Positions 50,101-59,097 of a stretch of DNA of 64,000 bases are shown in pieces; the stretch's first letter is position 1; every line of letters starts with the position of its first letter. The notes beneath the pieces were generated by a model. That model saw only the letters and a list, made by a program, of their open reading frames with translations, was not told the DNA's origin and did not search any database. The position numbers and the translations under genes are program-made. The stretch comes from Tubulanus polymorphus (lineage: Eukaryota > Nemertea > Palaeonemertea > Tubulaniformes > Tubulanidae), in the NCBI RefSeq assembly GCF_964204645.1, contig NC_134032.1, positions 10,534,275-10,598,274 on the forward strand, read 5' to 3'.

Positions 50101-51169
50101 TTCTCCCTCTCCTCCCTTTCTATCTATGCACCTCCCCTCTTATTCTATCTCTGCGGCCTTTCCTCTACTACCCCTCACCTTATTGCTTTTGCCTCCCTTA
50201 CAACAATGTGCTCCTCTCTCCCTCTCTACTCACTCCCTCAATTCTCTCAGCTATGTCTCTCAACTCATCTCCCTCCCTCTCTCGCTTGTCTCTCACTCAA
50301 TGCTCTCTGCTCTCTCTCAATTCCTCTCCCTCTTCTTTCTCTCTCTAATCTTTACTTCCACTCCTCTCTCTACCCTCTCACTCAATGCTCTCCCGTTCAC
50401 TGACCTCCCCTCTGCTCTCCTCTCATGCCCCCTCCTCAATGCTTTCTACTCCCTCCCTGTGCGCTCCCTCTCCCCTCCTCGCTTGCGTGGTCTGAATTTC
50501 CGCCACACTATTCAGATCAATAAATAGCATATTGACATTAATAACATTATTTGCATCACTCTAAAAATCAATTTGTTATTTTAGTGAATAAAACGGCACG
50601 TTATGTGAGAATCTATATTACCCGATTCGTTTTTCGATAGCCTAAACGTCTGTCCAATAACTCTTGACATAAATTTAGGACTAGGCCTACCACGTGTTCA
50701 TTTCAATTTATCTATCATCTTTGAATTCATTTGGGCATAGGATTGGCACAGAAAAAAACCCAGAGGCTTAAAGACAATCAGAGGACCCAGTTCCACCGTT
50801 TTGAAGTAAAGAGAAATAATTATCGCTAAAACCACTTAGTAAAAATAGGGTCAAAATTAATTTCCATTTAACCACTTGAATTTACTATAACTATGAGGCA
50901 ATTCTAGGGGTACAGGCTACTCAAGTAAGGTCATCTTAAAGTCTAAGGCCTCTTCAGTGCCCTGTCCTCTTTATCAGAAAAATGGATCAACTAACTAACA
51001 ACAGAACGGAAACACCACCACCACACCACCACGTCCACAGCTCTTTTTTAATTCAATCATCAATAGCCTTAATATCATGACTACTACTTATCCGGAGGAG
51101 AAAGCTCTACACTAATTAATCTACTGATAAATGTTCGCAATCTTACCCTCCTCCATCAACGTGTGACAT
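31748..51169 (-). CDS. ERICH3: ERICH3 (DUF4590) orthologue extended by PLAT and leucine-rich repeat domains
   Basis: Seen: 21 minus-strand exons: 51147-51169, 47121-47412, 45723-45896, 44700-44801, 43985-44197, 43481-43688, 42763-42949, 42501-42559, 41935-42036, 41460-41624, 40580-40791, 40189-40300, 38181-38575, 37962-38076, 37560-37676, 36777-36979, 36239-36453, 35445-35611, 34974-35105, 33308-33399 and 31748-32405. Phases agree at every junction except for one base inside 36239-36453. Predicted length is about 1313 residues (ignoring that base). Residues 1-105 match ERICH3 (MSHVDGGGPLAAYNSLMD; QAIVHKTLDMER). About 269-420 is DUF4590 (QQHCGGNTLTVFRGRL; RRHCGYPFSLTFYVNGIQ). About 420-825 is Glu/Asp/Ser-rich. 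About 826-910 is PLAT. About 1020-1313 is leucine-rich. Known: ERICH3 is linked to primary cilia and vesicles. To my knowledge the vertebrate protein lacks PLAT and LRR parts. Two adjacent genes cannot be excluded. Confidence 0.85.
33073..33248. mobile_element. 176-bp TA-flanked MITE (mariner-like ends), copy 2
   Basis: It starts CAGTGAACCCCCGATATACC and ends with the inverted GGTATATCAGGGGTTGACTG; TA lies on both sides. Same family as 1999-2173. It ends 59 bp from an ERICH3-like exon. Confidence 0.8.
36239..36979 (-). other. PLAT/LH2 domain exons of the ERICH3-like gene, with a 1-bp frame break
   Basis: Exon 36777-36979 encodes YEISVKTGDIPNSGTDSNVY, then NFNKFERGKTDVFRV, a standard PLAT pattern (lipid- or protein-binding beta sandwich). 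Exon 36239-36453 continues with ISKLRIGHDNS and, after a one-base shift near 36420-36421, GVGCGWYVDEITIKQ. Both halves are needed for PLAT, so one extra base is present. Uncorrected, the frame meets TGA within about ten codons. The rest of the exon and all downstream exons are in order once the base is ignored. Confidence 0.8.
38582..40188. other. Large intron of the ERICH3-like gene (between acidic exons)
   Basis: About 1.6 kb without recognisable exons. It is AT-rich, with TTTTTGGT(A/G)(T/C)C-type short duplications at 39836 and 39918. Additional low-complexity acidic exons could hide here, because such exons carry little signal. Confidence 0.35.
47515..47870. repeat. Dispersed repeat built on ATGGCTTAGATTCAAAACCAG phrases
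   Basis: It resembles 4410-4650 and shorter stretches near 3215, 21300 and 25770 (shared phrases: CCCAGTT, CATGGCTTAGATT, AACTTAGTTCTATAG, TTAAGACCA). It is an interspersed family in both introns and spacers. Ends are not defined. Confidence 0.5.
49864..50500. repeat. Polypyrimidine (CTCCCTCTCC) tract of about 630 bp
   Basis: Nearly pure C/T on the plus strand, with irregular units such as TCTGTTCTCCCTCTCCTTCC. It opens long frames in all three plus-strand frames (Leu/Ser/Pro only), which are artefacts of composition. It lies in intron 1 of the ERICH3-like gene, so that transcript carries a purine tract here. Confidence 0.85.
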
Positions 51170-51855
51170 CTTCAAATAGATTCGATCGCCGTTTTACAAT
51201 GCGATAACCACGATTTATTCCTGTTTTTCAGGGTCAGAATTCGACTTGTTCAATTCAACGCCATTATTCGCTATGTACGCGTTGATCGGAAATTACTTCC
51301 GTAAACAATTGTTGTTGTCCCGGGAGAATCGTGGCTTCTCGCAATCGATCGAGCTAAATTATACCGCTGCTAGTTAATTCGAATCGGACTCGATAAATGA
51401 CTAAAAATTACCCAAATGTAATCATTCCGACCCAATTGGTCGACGAACTAACTAGATTTTTTAATTAGGATGTTCAAGATAAATAAATTTAATTCATAGA
51501 TACTCAGTACCGCCCTGGCAAGTGAGGATGCTAAACAAATCCACGACTGGTAATCCATTAAACGCTAGAATGTAGATAAAAATAGCCTCGCGTTTATTGG
51601 AATAAGTCATTGTAACTCTAAAAAATGGATGTTTATGATACTAAATCAATAAAAGTTTTTTGATACGATATTCGATTTGGGCAAGTGATGCTGTCGATAA
51701 GCTCTCCTAAAAGTCATATGATAAAATTCAGGATTCGTTAGCAGTTGGGCCCATTTGAATTTTTCAACAGATAGTTATGGAAGTGTTTCCCCAAAATTTA
51801 ATCATCAATTTCAGGAAGCACTGGGAGGTCATGTGACCAGTAGTTCTTGTTCAAA
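51170..51855. promoter_or_regulatory. Head-to-head intergenic region between ERICH3-like gene and HACD-like exon
   Basis: The two start codons face away from each other, 686 bp apart, so this stretch probably carries promoters in both directions. GGTCATGTGACC (51827-51838), an E-box/M-box-like site, lies 18 bp before the plus-strand ATG. No obvious TATA box is seen at either side. Confidence 0.4.
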
Positions 51856-51947
51856 ATGGCGGACGGACAGAAAGCGAATGGAAAGAAACCAATCAGCGCC
51901 GTTTCGAAGGTTTATCTCATCGCTTACAACATCCTACAACTGATCGG
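51856..51947 (+). CDS. First exon resembling 3-hydroxyacyl-CoA dehydratase (HACD/PTPL family)
   Basis: The ATG in good context (CAAAATGGCGGAC) opens 92 coding bases reading MADGQKANGKKPISAVSK, then VYLIAYNILQLIG. The donor is GG|GTAAGG. The motif YLxxYNxxQxxG is the start of the first membrane segment in HACD/PHS1 proteins, ER enzymes that dehydrate 3-hydroxyacyl-CoA during very-long-chain fatty acid elongation. I could not find exon 2 in the remaining 12 kb on the plus strand. Either the gene continues beyond the window (then the three intronless phosphatase genes sit in its first intron) or this is an orphan exon. The assignment rests on about 30 residues. Confidence 0.5.
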
Positions 51948-52129
51948 GTAAGGTTGAATTGAGTTCGTAGAATATAGAATAGAAGCAATAATTTGGGGCT
52001 TGATTTGTGCGTGACCTAATGGGAAAATTGGGGTTTGAGCAGCAAAGAAAACGTCAGTCAGGACAGGACTCGCCCACAGGGACTTGTCACGACTGATAAT
52101 GGATGAGACCAATGATGGGGGTACCAGTA

Positions 52130-53304
52130 TCCCTGCAACTGTATAATAAAATAACAAGGGTGGCAACAAATTTTCAATCTGACGATGACTTCTCCACTTC
52201 AATCGACTGTAATTCCAAAAATTCTCAACCGATTCACATGAAATAAGCTTTAATACAACCTAGAAGACTTTCTGCTTCGAACGAGCCTACAACCACCACT
52301 CTCCGACAATTATCTCACAACGAAATCACCTTTTTTGACGAGAGATAGCTCAAAATGGAGGTGTACCGATTCTATGGTGGACAGCAAAATGGTCGTTTTT
52401 TTCAATTCAAACGATGATTTCTATGTGAGATCTTAGAGCAAACCCCAACAAACCATACATTTTTTAAAACTATGCGGTCATACCTGTACGCTTATCTCAT
52501 TTATTAGTATAATCCACGCGATGGGTGAGCTCACAAGCTCAAAATCGAAAATGAGGACGAACACGGCGTTCAACTTGTCATCAACTGGGCAGCCATTAAT
52601 CACGTGATATCGTAGTAACGGGCTAAATATTTCACGCGCATTGATTGGCTTAGAGATTTTGAAAAACATTACAAAATTTATTAAAAGTTCTGTTAATTAA
52701 TAAAATATCCGTATTATGAAAATATAGTGCAACATTCGTCTGAGGGGTGGTATTATTAGCAAATATTTCCTTTTTTCAAGTCTACAGACGTAGTCTTGTC
52801 GCGGTTCTATTAACATAGCCCGAACCTGCACGTCATGTGATTAATGGCCGCCAGCGCGATAGTGCGAGGTGACTTTTTCGTATATTTGTTCGATTTTGAG
52901 CTTGCGAGCTCACCCATCGCGTGGATTATACAAATAAATGAGATAAGCGTACAGGTATGACCGCGTAGTTTAAAAAAATGTATGGTTTGTTGGGGTTATC
53001 TCTAAGATTTCACATAGAAATCATCGTTTGAAGTGAAAAATACGACCATTTTGCTGTCCACCATAGAATCGGTACACCTCCAATTTGAGCTATCTCTCGT
53101 CAAAAAACGGTGATTTCGTTGTGAGATAATTGTCCTAGAGTGGTGGTTAAAGGCTCGTTGGAAGCAGAAAGTCTTCTAGGTTGTATTAAAGCTTATTTCA
53201 TGTGAATCGGTTGAGAATTTTTGGAATTACAGTCGATTGAAGTGGAGAAGTCATTGTCAGATTGAAAATTTGTTGCCACCCTTGTTTTTTATATTATACA
53301 GGGA
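52130..53304. mobile_element. 1.17-kb foldback (long inverted repeat) element
   Basis: Two imperfect arms of about 500 bp (52130-52650 and about 52795-53304) are reverse complements, for example AAGGGTGGCAACAAATTTTC at 52157 against its complement near 53265-53284. They are separated by a spacer of about 150 bp. The ends are TCCCTG...CAGGGA flanked by TA on both sides, which fits a TA-targeting element. It encodes no protein and could form a long hairpin RNA if transcribed. Confidence 0.85.
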
Positions 53305-53556
53305 TAGTGGACCTGGTCATTGATATTGGTTTTATTCATTCACTATCAATTGTGACAAATCCCTGTGCACTCGCCTGACCTGTGCAGGACAACAGGTTAA
53401 AAGTCATATGCGTCATGATTAGAAGGGGCTTGGGTCAACTAATTGTTTCTTTTGAAATGGTGGAATTCTCCCTTATTTGGGTTTGAGGGCTGTTATTGTC
53501 GGTCACATACAAGTTGATCGGTATTTACTGACTCACACAAAAGATATGATAATAAG

Positions 53557-53996
53557 CGGTCATCCTTATTACCGAGATGACGTATTTTACCGAGATCAAC
53601 CGAGATGAAATTAAATATGACATATTTATTTATTCCTTATCGATTTTTACCATTGAGATCATATTATATCAGTAATAAATGCCTGATGGAGTCATATTTT
53701 ACATATTTTGTCGGATATTTTTGTAGAAAAATAACTTAACTTTACCGAGATAAGATCGTCGATCATTCAAATTCAATGAAATTTTATTGCTAACCGAGTT
53801 TACGTATTTGAAGTCAAAATTTTTTTTAATAAAAAAAATTGTAAAATATGACTCTAGAAGGTATTTATTACTGATATAACATGATTTCAAGTGTTAAAAT
53901 CGATAAGAAATAAATAAATATGCTATATTTTATTTCATCTCGGTTCGTCTCGGTTCATCTCGGTAAAATACGTCATCTCGGTAATAAGGATGACCC
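53557..53996. mobile_element. 440-bp inverted-repeat transposon with perfect 8-bp TSD
   Basis: The target duplication ATAATAAG lies at 53549-53556 and 53997-54004. The arms of about 150 bp start GGTCATCCTTATTACCGAGA and are rich in ACCGAGAT(G/C) repeats; the right arm is their complement. An 8-bp TSD suggests hAT-type mobilisation (inference). Perfect TSDs indicate fairly recent insertion. Non-coding. Confidence 0.88.
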
Positions 53997-54004
53997 ATAA
54001 TAAG

Positions 54005-54996
54005 ATAGCTTGTCAGATATGCGGTTGTAACTTGTAAAGTTGAATGGGGCTTACATTTCTACTGGGCAAATAATACTCCTCCCAAACCAAGAATAATTCT
54101 TTAAATGTACTTCTAATTTTTGATTGTTCAGTTTTCTGTTGCAGTCTTTTTAGGTTAAATGACGATTTTCTCTTTAATAAGGCTCCTTCCAAAAATTGTC
54201 ATTATTTATGAATTTGTGTATGAACTTATTTAAAAGGTCATTTTGATGATGATTACGTTTGTAATACACGGTCCCAAGCCGAGGTTCAAATGATTAAACC
54301 CTATCCCCTTTTTGCACTTGAGAAATCCCATCGGAAAATTGATTCTCAAATTTCGTCTATCCTTAAACATGCACTGTTTCTAATATAGTCAGCAATCAAT
54401 TATAGGCCACTTTTGTTGATACCCCCCCAAATTTCACAAAAATTGAGTCATTCGTCAATCAAAACGCTCAATTATCTGACATTGAAATAGATTGGTCCTA
54501 ACAGTGGCGGATAACTGACATTTGACCGCATTGAATTTGGTTCTTATAAAGCAAATGGTTAAACCGATTGAAAAATTTCGATTTAATGTCCAAATGTAGG
54601 CTTTTATCTATCAGTATTTGGTTTATCTGTCGAGCCACCTGCTGCCATTCCCAGCGCTGTCGACCGATTCAAGAATAGTGTGTCATATTATAGCGTGTGC
54701 TTGTGTTTTGAAGTTAGTCATGCAAATTTTCTTTTTTCCCCCAAACAGTTCTGGATGTGATCAAGCAATTTAAAGCGGTTACGAACATTTTCCCGCCTGA
54801 TTATTAAGGATTTCGGACGCAGTTCTGAGTCCGAAGTTGATTTTCGATGCTGGAGTGAAGATTTCAGACTAACTATCAAACTTCCTGATCAGTATAGGAT
54901 TTTAGAATTAAGATTAAAAGAGTCTATGCCAAGCGGACAGCTTCAAAAAGTGATTCCACCAGTATTCGTTCAGCTTTGATAAGGATTAAATCGAAT
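54005..54996. other. Upstream region of 5-phosphatase copy 1
   Basis: No other gene seen. It is AT-rich with no repeats recognised. It should hold the promoter and 5' UTR of the gene starting at 54997; no splice-acceptor requirement was evident. Confidence 0.4.
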
Positions 54997-56265
54997 ATGG
55001 CTGCCAAGCCGGCGAAGAAGGTCGTCGCGGCGGATGGACTCGTTTTGCGAATTCACGCGTGCAGTTGGAACGTCGCCGAGGAGAAACCCGACGACGACCT
55101 GACCGAGTGGCTCGGCCTGGATTGCGACGTGAGATTCGAACCGGCCGTTTTGGTCGTCGGACTGCAAGAGGTCGATCACCAAGACCAATGGGAGGAGAAG
55201 ATTTTGAAATTGTTGACGCAGCGCGGGTACACGCGCGTCAAACAACGCAGCCTGGCGTGGCTGTACACGGCCGCGTACGTGCAACAGCGCCACCTCGCGA
55301 AAGTCACGAACGTCGAATCGGAGGCGACGAAAACCGGATTCGCCGGCATGATTCCGAACAAGGGCGCCGTCAGCGTGCGATTCGATTTCTACGGCGTCAA
55401 CCTGATATTCGTCAACTCGCACTTCACGGCGCACCACCCGAACACGAACGAACGCATCGCCGACTACGACGACATCCTCGACGGCCAGAAGTTCCGCGAC
55501 GCGGACGTCGACTCGATCCTCGACCACGACTACGTCTTCTGGTTCGGCGATTTGAATTTCCGCATCGACGAACTGAGCAAAAGCGACATCGAACGCGCTG
55601 TCGACGACGGCGACCTCGGCGCGTTGCGCGCGCACGACCAGTTGAACAAGGCACGCGCCGAGGAGTTGATATTCGTCGATTTCGAAGAGGGCGCCACCGA
55701 GTTCCACCCGACGTATAAATACGACAAGGGCACCGACGTTTACGACACGAGCGCGAAGCAGCGCAAACCGGCGTGGACTGATCGGATACTGTGGATGGTA
55801 CACGAAGACGCGTTCGACGACGTCGCGCTCGGCGCCAAGTTGCTCTGGTACGGCGCATACCCCGAGTACAAGACAAGTGATCACAAACCGATCGGCGCCA
55901 AATTCGACATCGTCGTCATGAACAACGCGCCCGAGTTACCGGTGAAATTCGCGCCAATCGCATCGCCGATCGGTACGCGTCCGATGGTGTCTGTCGCGGC
56001 GTCGTACCACTGCGCCGGTGAATTAAGCGTTTCGTCGTGGGATTGGTTGGGGTTGTATCGGCGCGGCTTTAAACACGTAGACGACTACGAGACTTGGGCG
56101 TACGGCGCGAGCGGTGGTGGCGCTGATGCCAAGAAACGCGATGACGTTCCGGTGACATTTACCGACACGGAGAAACTGAGCGGGGAATTTGTGGTCGCGT
56201 ATTTCAACCGCAAGAAGAATTGTTTAGTTGGTTATAGCAATGTTTTCGAAATTCAGTCCGAATAA
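54997..56265 (+). CDS. Intronless inositol polyphosphate 5-phosphatase with SKICH-like C-terminus (copy 1)
   Basis: A single exon encodes 422 residues from ATG (MAAKPAKKVV); an in-frame TTG upstream is not a likely start. Catalytic-fold motifs in order: WNVAEE (24-29), VVGLQEV (53-59), PNKGAVSVRFDFYGVN, NSHFTAH, FWFGDLNFRI (181-190), PAWTDRIL (258-265) and SDHKPI (294-299), the active-site signatures of inositol polyphosphate 5-phosphatases. The last 110 residues (YHCAGELSVSSWDWLGLYR, VAYFNRKKNCLVGYSNVFEI) fit a SKICH domain. Together this is the INPP5J/INPP5K (PIPP/SKIP) arrangement: removal of the 5-phosphate from PI(4,5)P2, PI(3,4,5)P3 and soluble inositol phosphates, with SKICH directing membrane association. 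Vertebrate relatives have many introns; absence here suggests retroposition. All motifs are intact. GC-rich codon use opens long spurious antisense frames. Confidence 0.92.
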   Translation: MAAKPAKKVVAADGLVLRIHACSWNVAEEKPDDDLTEWLGLDCDVRFEPAVLVVGLQEVDHQDQWEEKILKLLTQRGYTRVKQRSLAWLYTAAYVQQRHLAKVTNVESEATKTGFAGMIPNKGAVSVRFDFYGVNLIFVNSHFTAHHPNTNERIADYDDILDGQKFRDADVDSILDHDYVFWFGDLNFRIDELSKSDIERAVDDGDLGALRAHDQLNKARAEELIFVDFEEGATEFHPTYKYDKGTDVYDTSAKQRKPAWTDRILWMVHEDAFDDVALGAKLLWYGAYPEYKTSDHKPIGAKFDIVVMNNAPELPVKFAPIASPIGTRPMVSVAASYHCAGELSVSSWDWLGLYRRGFKHVDDYETWAYGASGGGADAKKRDDVPVTFTDTEKLSGEFVVAYFNRKKNCLVGYSNVFEIQSE

Positions 56266-57889
56266 TGACTTTTTATGGCTCGGGGGCCAGTTGCTTTAAA
56301 GTTGGTTCGAGATGACCGGCAGATGAATCCCCGTAGTAACAATGAACTTTAAATTGTCATCTATCTGCTGATTCACTGGTACCAACTTTTTAGAAACTGG
56401 CGCGAGGATGCAAAATGTTAGTAGTAGGGCTAGGTCCAAGGGCAGTATCTGAGGGTTTTTTTCTTTTGGGCAAATTAATTATGAAAGAACAAAAGGGACG
56501 GCTGATTTTCAGAGGGGTGGATGTAAAAATGAAAGTAGTAGTCGCCCCTCTAAAACCTGTTGTGGAGAACACTGGTTGGGCACATCTTTACGCGCCCCTA
56601 AGGTCCGACTTGAGCGGAGTCTACTGTACATTAGATTACAATTCAGTATTCATCTATAACTCCCGGTATATTATCATCATTTCATATAATCATGAGATTT
56701 GTCTCCAATCGTCTTCCCTTAATCAATTATCGACGATTAACTTAATTACCCTGTTATCATTGTTTATCATATCAGTAGTTATTATCTCGTAATGACAGAG
56801 ATTTAAGCCGGGTTCTTTCAAAGTCAGTATCTTGTATTTAAGAATGTATGTATGTGGTTTTAGCTACTTATGCAGCAATGTCTTTTAGTAGAACATGTGT
56901 AGGTGGCCGGTTAAAGAAGCAATCACTTAAAATCCCAGTATCGTTTCTAAATGCCCAGTTGCATAGTCATTACTTACGGTCCAAATGTTAAGACTGGAGG
57001 TAACCCTTTCCTTGTTGACTAATCAATATCCGAAAGTGCTGGTGGAGACAATTTGAAAAGTTTTGAAAAATTCCACTCTTAGGTTTATAGCGACTACGTC
57101 TACACCGCAGTGCTGTGTATCGATATTAACTTAATATTTCACTATGTTTGACAGGTGCCGCCATCTTTCATTAGAGATAAGAACTTATTATGTCTATACA
57201 CCACGATACGGTGAAATATCAGATCCTATCACTGATTAATACACCGCACTGTGGTGTAGCCACACTGGAAGGGTTAATTAAAATCTTATATTAGTTTTAG
57301 ACCAAAATGTGCTTAAACGGGCGTTAAGTTCTTAGGTTGGTTACGGAACCAAAGCACGCGTAAGATAAGCTACGGAACGAAATAATGAGGTTTTAAATCA
57401 ACCAGGGTAAGTCAGGACTGAACAATCCAAGTTTTAAATTCAACCCTTAGGCAGGTTTCGTAGGCCATTTTCAGTTTAGCACTGGGCCCAGTTTCACGAA
57501 AATGTTTCGGTTAAGTTCTTATTTCATGCTTTCATGTTTTCGACAAGGATGACTGCTATTCAAAGCATTTTAAGCTTGTTGAACTGTTTCATGAAACTAC
57601 CCGCCTGAGGTTAGAACTGCTCGACGATCAATGGTCAGTTTAGTTAATCAAAGTCTTTATTAGATAAGATAAGATATATAGCTTTATTCTCCTGACTATG
57701 ATATGCAGTGTAAGGAGGTCTAAAAAGTTTTCAATCATATTCGACAAACAGTATGTACGTCAATGAAAATAGATGACGCAAACAGTATGAAAAATATAAT
57801 GCTTTACTATGAAAAAAATTATGACAATTCCTGATAAAATATTTTACGATAGGAATTTTGAATCAAATAATCTTTCACAACGCTCCACG
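56266..57889. other. Spacer between 5-phosphatase copies 1 and 2
   Basis: Non-coding. It includes the interspersed repeat at 57020-57260 (shared with 720-955). An open frame at 56415-56792 has no recognisable similarity. Confidence 0.45.
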
Positions 57890-58711
57890 CAGGGGCGGAT
57901 CCAGACCGTATTAGCCGTATTGCCCAATACGGTCTAGAATTTTTTAGTGCCCTTCGAAATTTCACCGGCAATATTTTTGACGGCATTATTTCAGAAACCG
58001 CTAATTCCGTGTCCGTAATCCGGGCATAATTATAAAATTAATCGGTATATACTGCTGCCAAGAAAGTGAGGAGAGATAATCATATTTGTAAAGCCTTTAA
58101 TCATGATAAATTAAAAAGGGCACTTTCCTTTTGCAAGGGGCACTCATGCTTTAGATGAGGGCACCTTGTCCTTGCCTTTTCAGAGAGGGCTAAAGGGGCA
58201 CTGTTACTTAAGAAGAGGGCACTATACGCGGAAAATGTTGAAGAAAAGGGCACTTTTTTGCCTAATTTTTAAAATTTTAGGGGCACTTTTGGTTTGGAAG
58301 ATGGCACACGACATAAGGATAAATGTGAAGACGAGGCAATTTTTGCCGATTGTTAACAATGAAGGGGCACTTAGCCGTATTCTGTATAATTGTTAAGGGG
58401 CACTTTTAAAGATTATAGGGGCACTAGGCGAAGTTGGCGACAACCATTCTTTCATGGGTTCGCCAGCTTCATTTTTTATCCGCATCTGTTGAAATCTTGT
58501 CTCGAATTCGTTTATTCTGGATTGCTCTGCTAGCCTCTAGAAGCCCTCTAAAAGCCTTTAAATGGTACCATATTTTCAAAATTTTCTGGGGGTGCGCCCC
58601 CAGACGCCCCTCTAAGGACTTGACCTGGATACTGGGTGTGCCCTAAGATCAGAAAGGTGCCCTTAAATGTCCTTCCAATACTGTCTACCCATCCCCCTGG
58701 ATCCGCCCCTG
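57890..58711. mobile_element. 822-bp element with CAGGGGCGGATCCAG inverted ends
   Basis: It starts CAGGGGCGGATCCAG and ends CTGGATCCGCCCCTG, a perfect 15-bp inverted repeat. CCACG flanks both sides (57885-57889 and 58712-58716), a probable 5-bp target duplication. Inside, AGGGGCACTT and AGAGGGCAC recur about a dozen times, an unusual internal structure. No transposase frame is visible, so it is non-autonomous. Confidence 0.82.
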
Positions 58712-59097
58712 CCACGGCTTTTGAGATATATATTTATTATAAGAGCTGCTAAACACATTAGCGCCATCTAACAATAGATGTAGGGAACTTCGAAATCGAT
58801 AAAAAAGGAATGATCGCTGCGTGCGTATTATGACTGCTAATAATGACTCCACCCAATAGAAAATAGGTTTATAGGTCGATTTCCTATTTTCGTGTGTTCA
58901 ATGAACTTCACCGTATACAGTAATAAAAACCTGTTCACTAAAATTAGGTTAAACGGGAAATAAACCCTGCCACTGGTCGACTGTTGTAGTGAAGGGTGAC
59001 CTAGGCATAACAGAACAAATTATAGGGCAGTTGAATTGCAGACGCGGAGTGACGGACTAAAAATTTGCTTACAAGTTTGGAATTTTCGAATACTAAG

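Noticed and set aside
49736-50527. 263-codon open frame on the plus strand
   Set aside because: Composition artefact of the CT-rich tract; all three plus frames are open with only Leu/Ser/Pro-type codons, and it lies antisense in an intron.
54970-55884. 304-codon antisense open frame
   Set aside because: Mirrors the CpG-rich codon use of 5-phosphatase copy 1; similar mirror frames lie over copies 2 (59020-59637) and 3 (61258-62211). The sense strand has all catalytic motifs.
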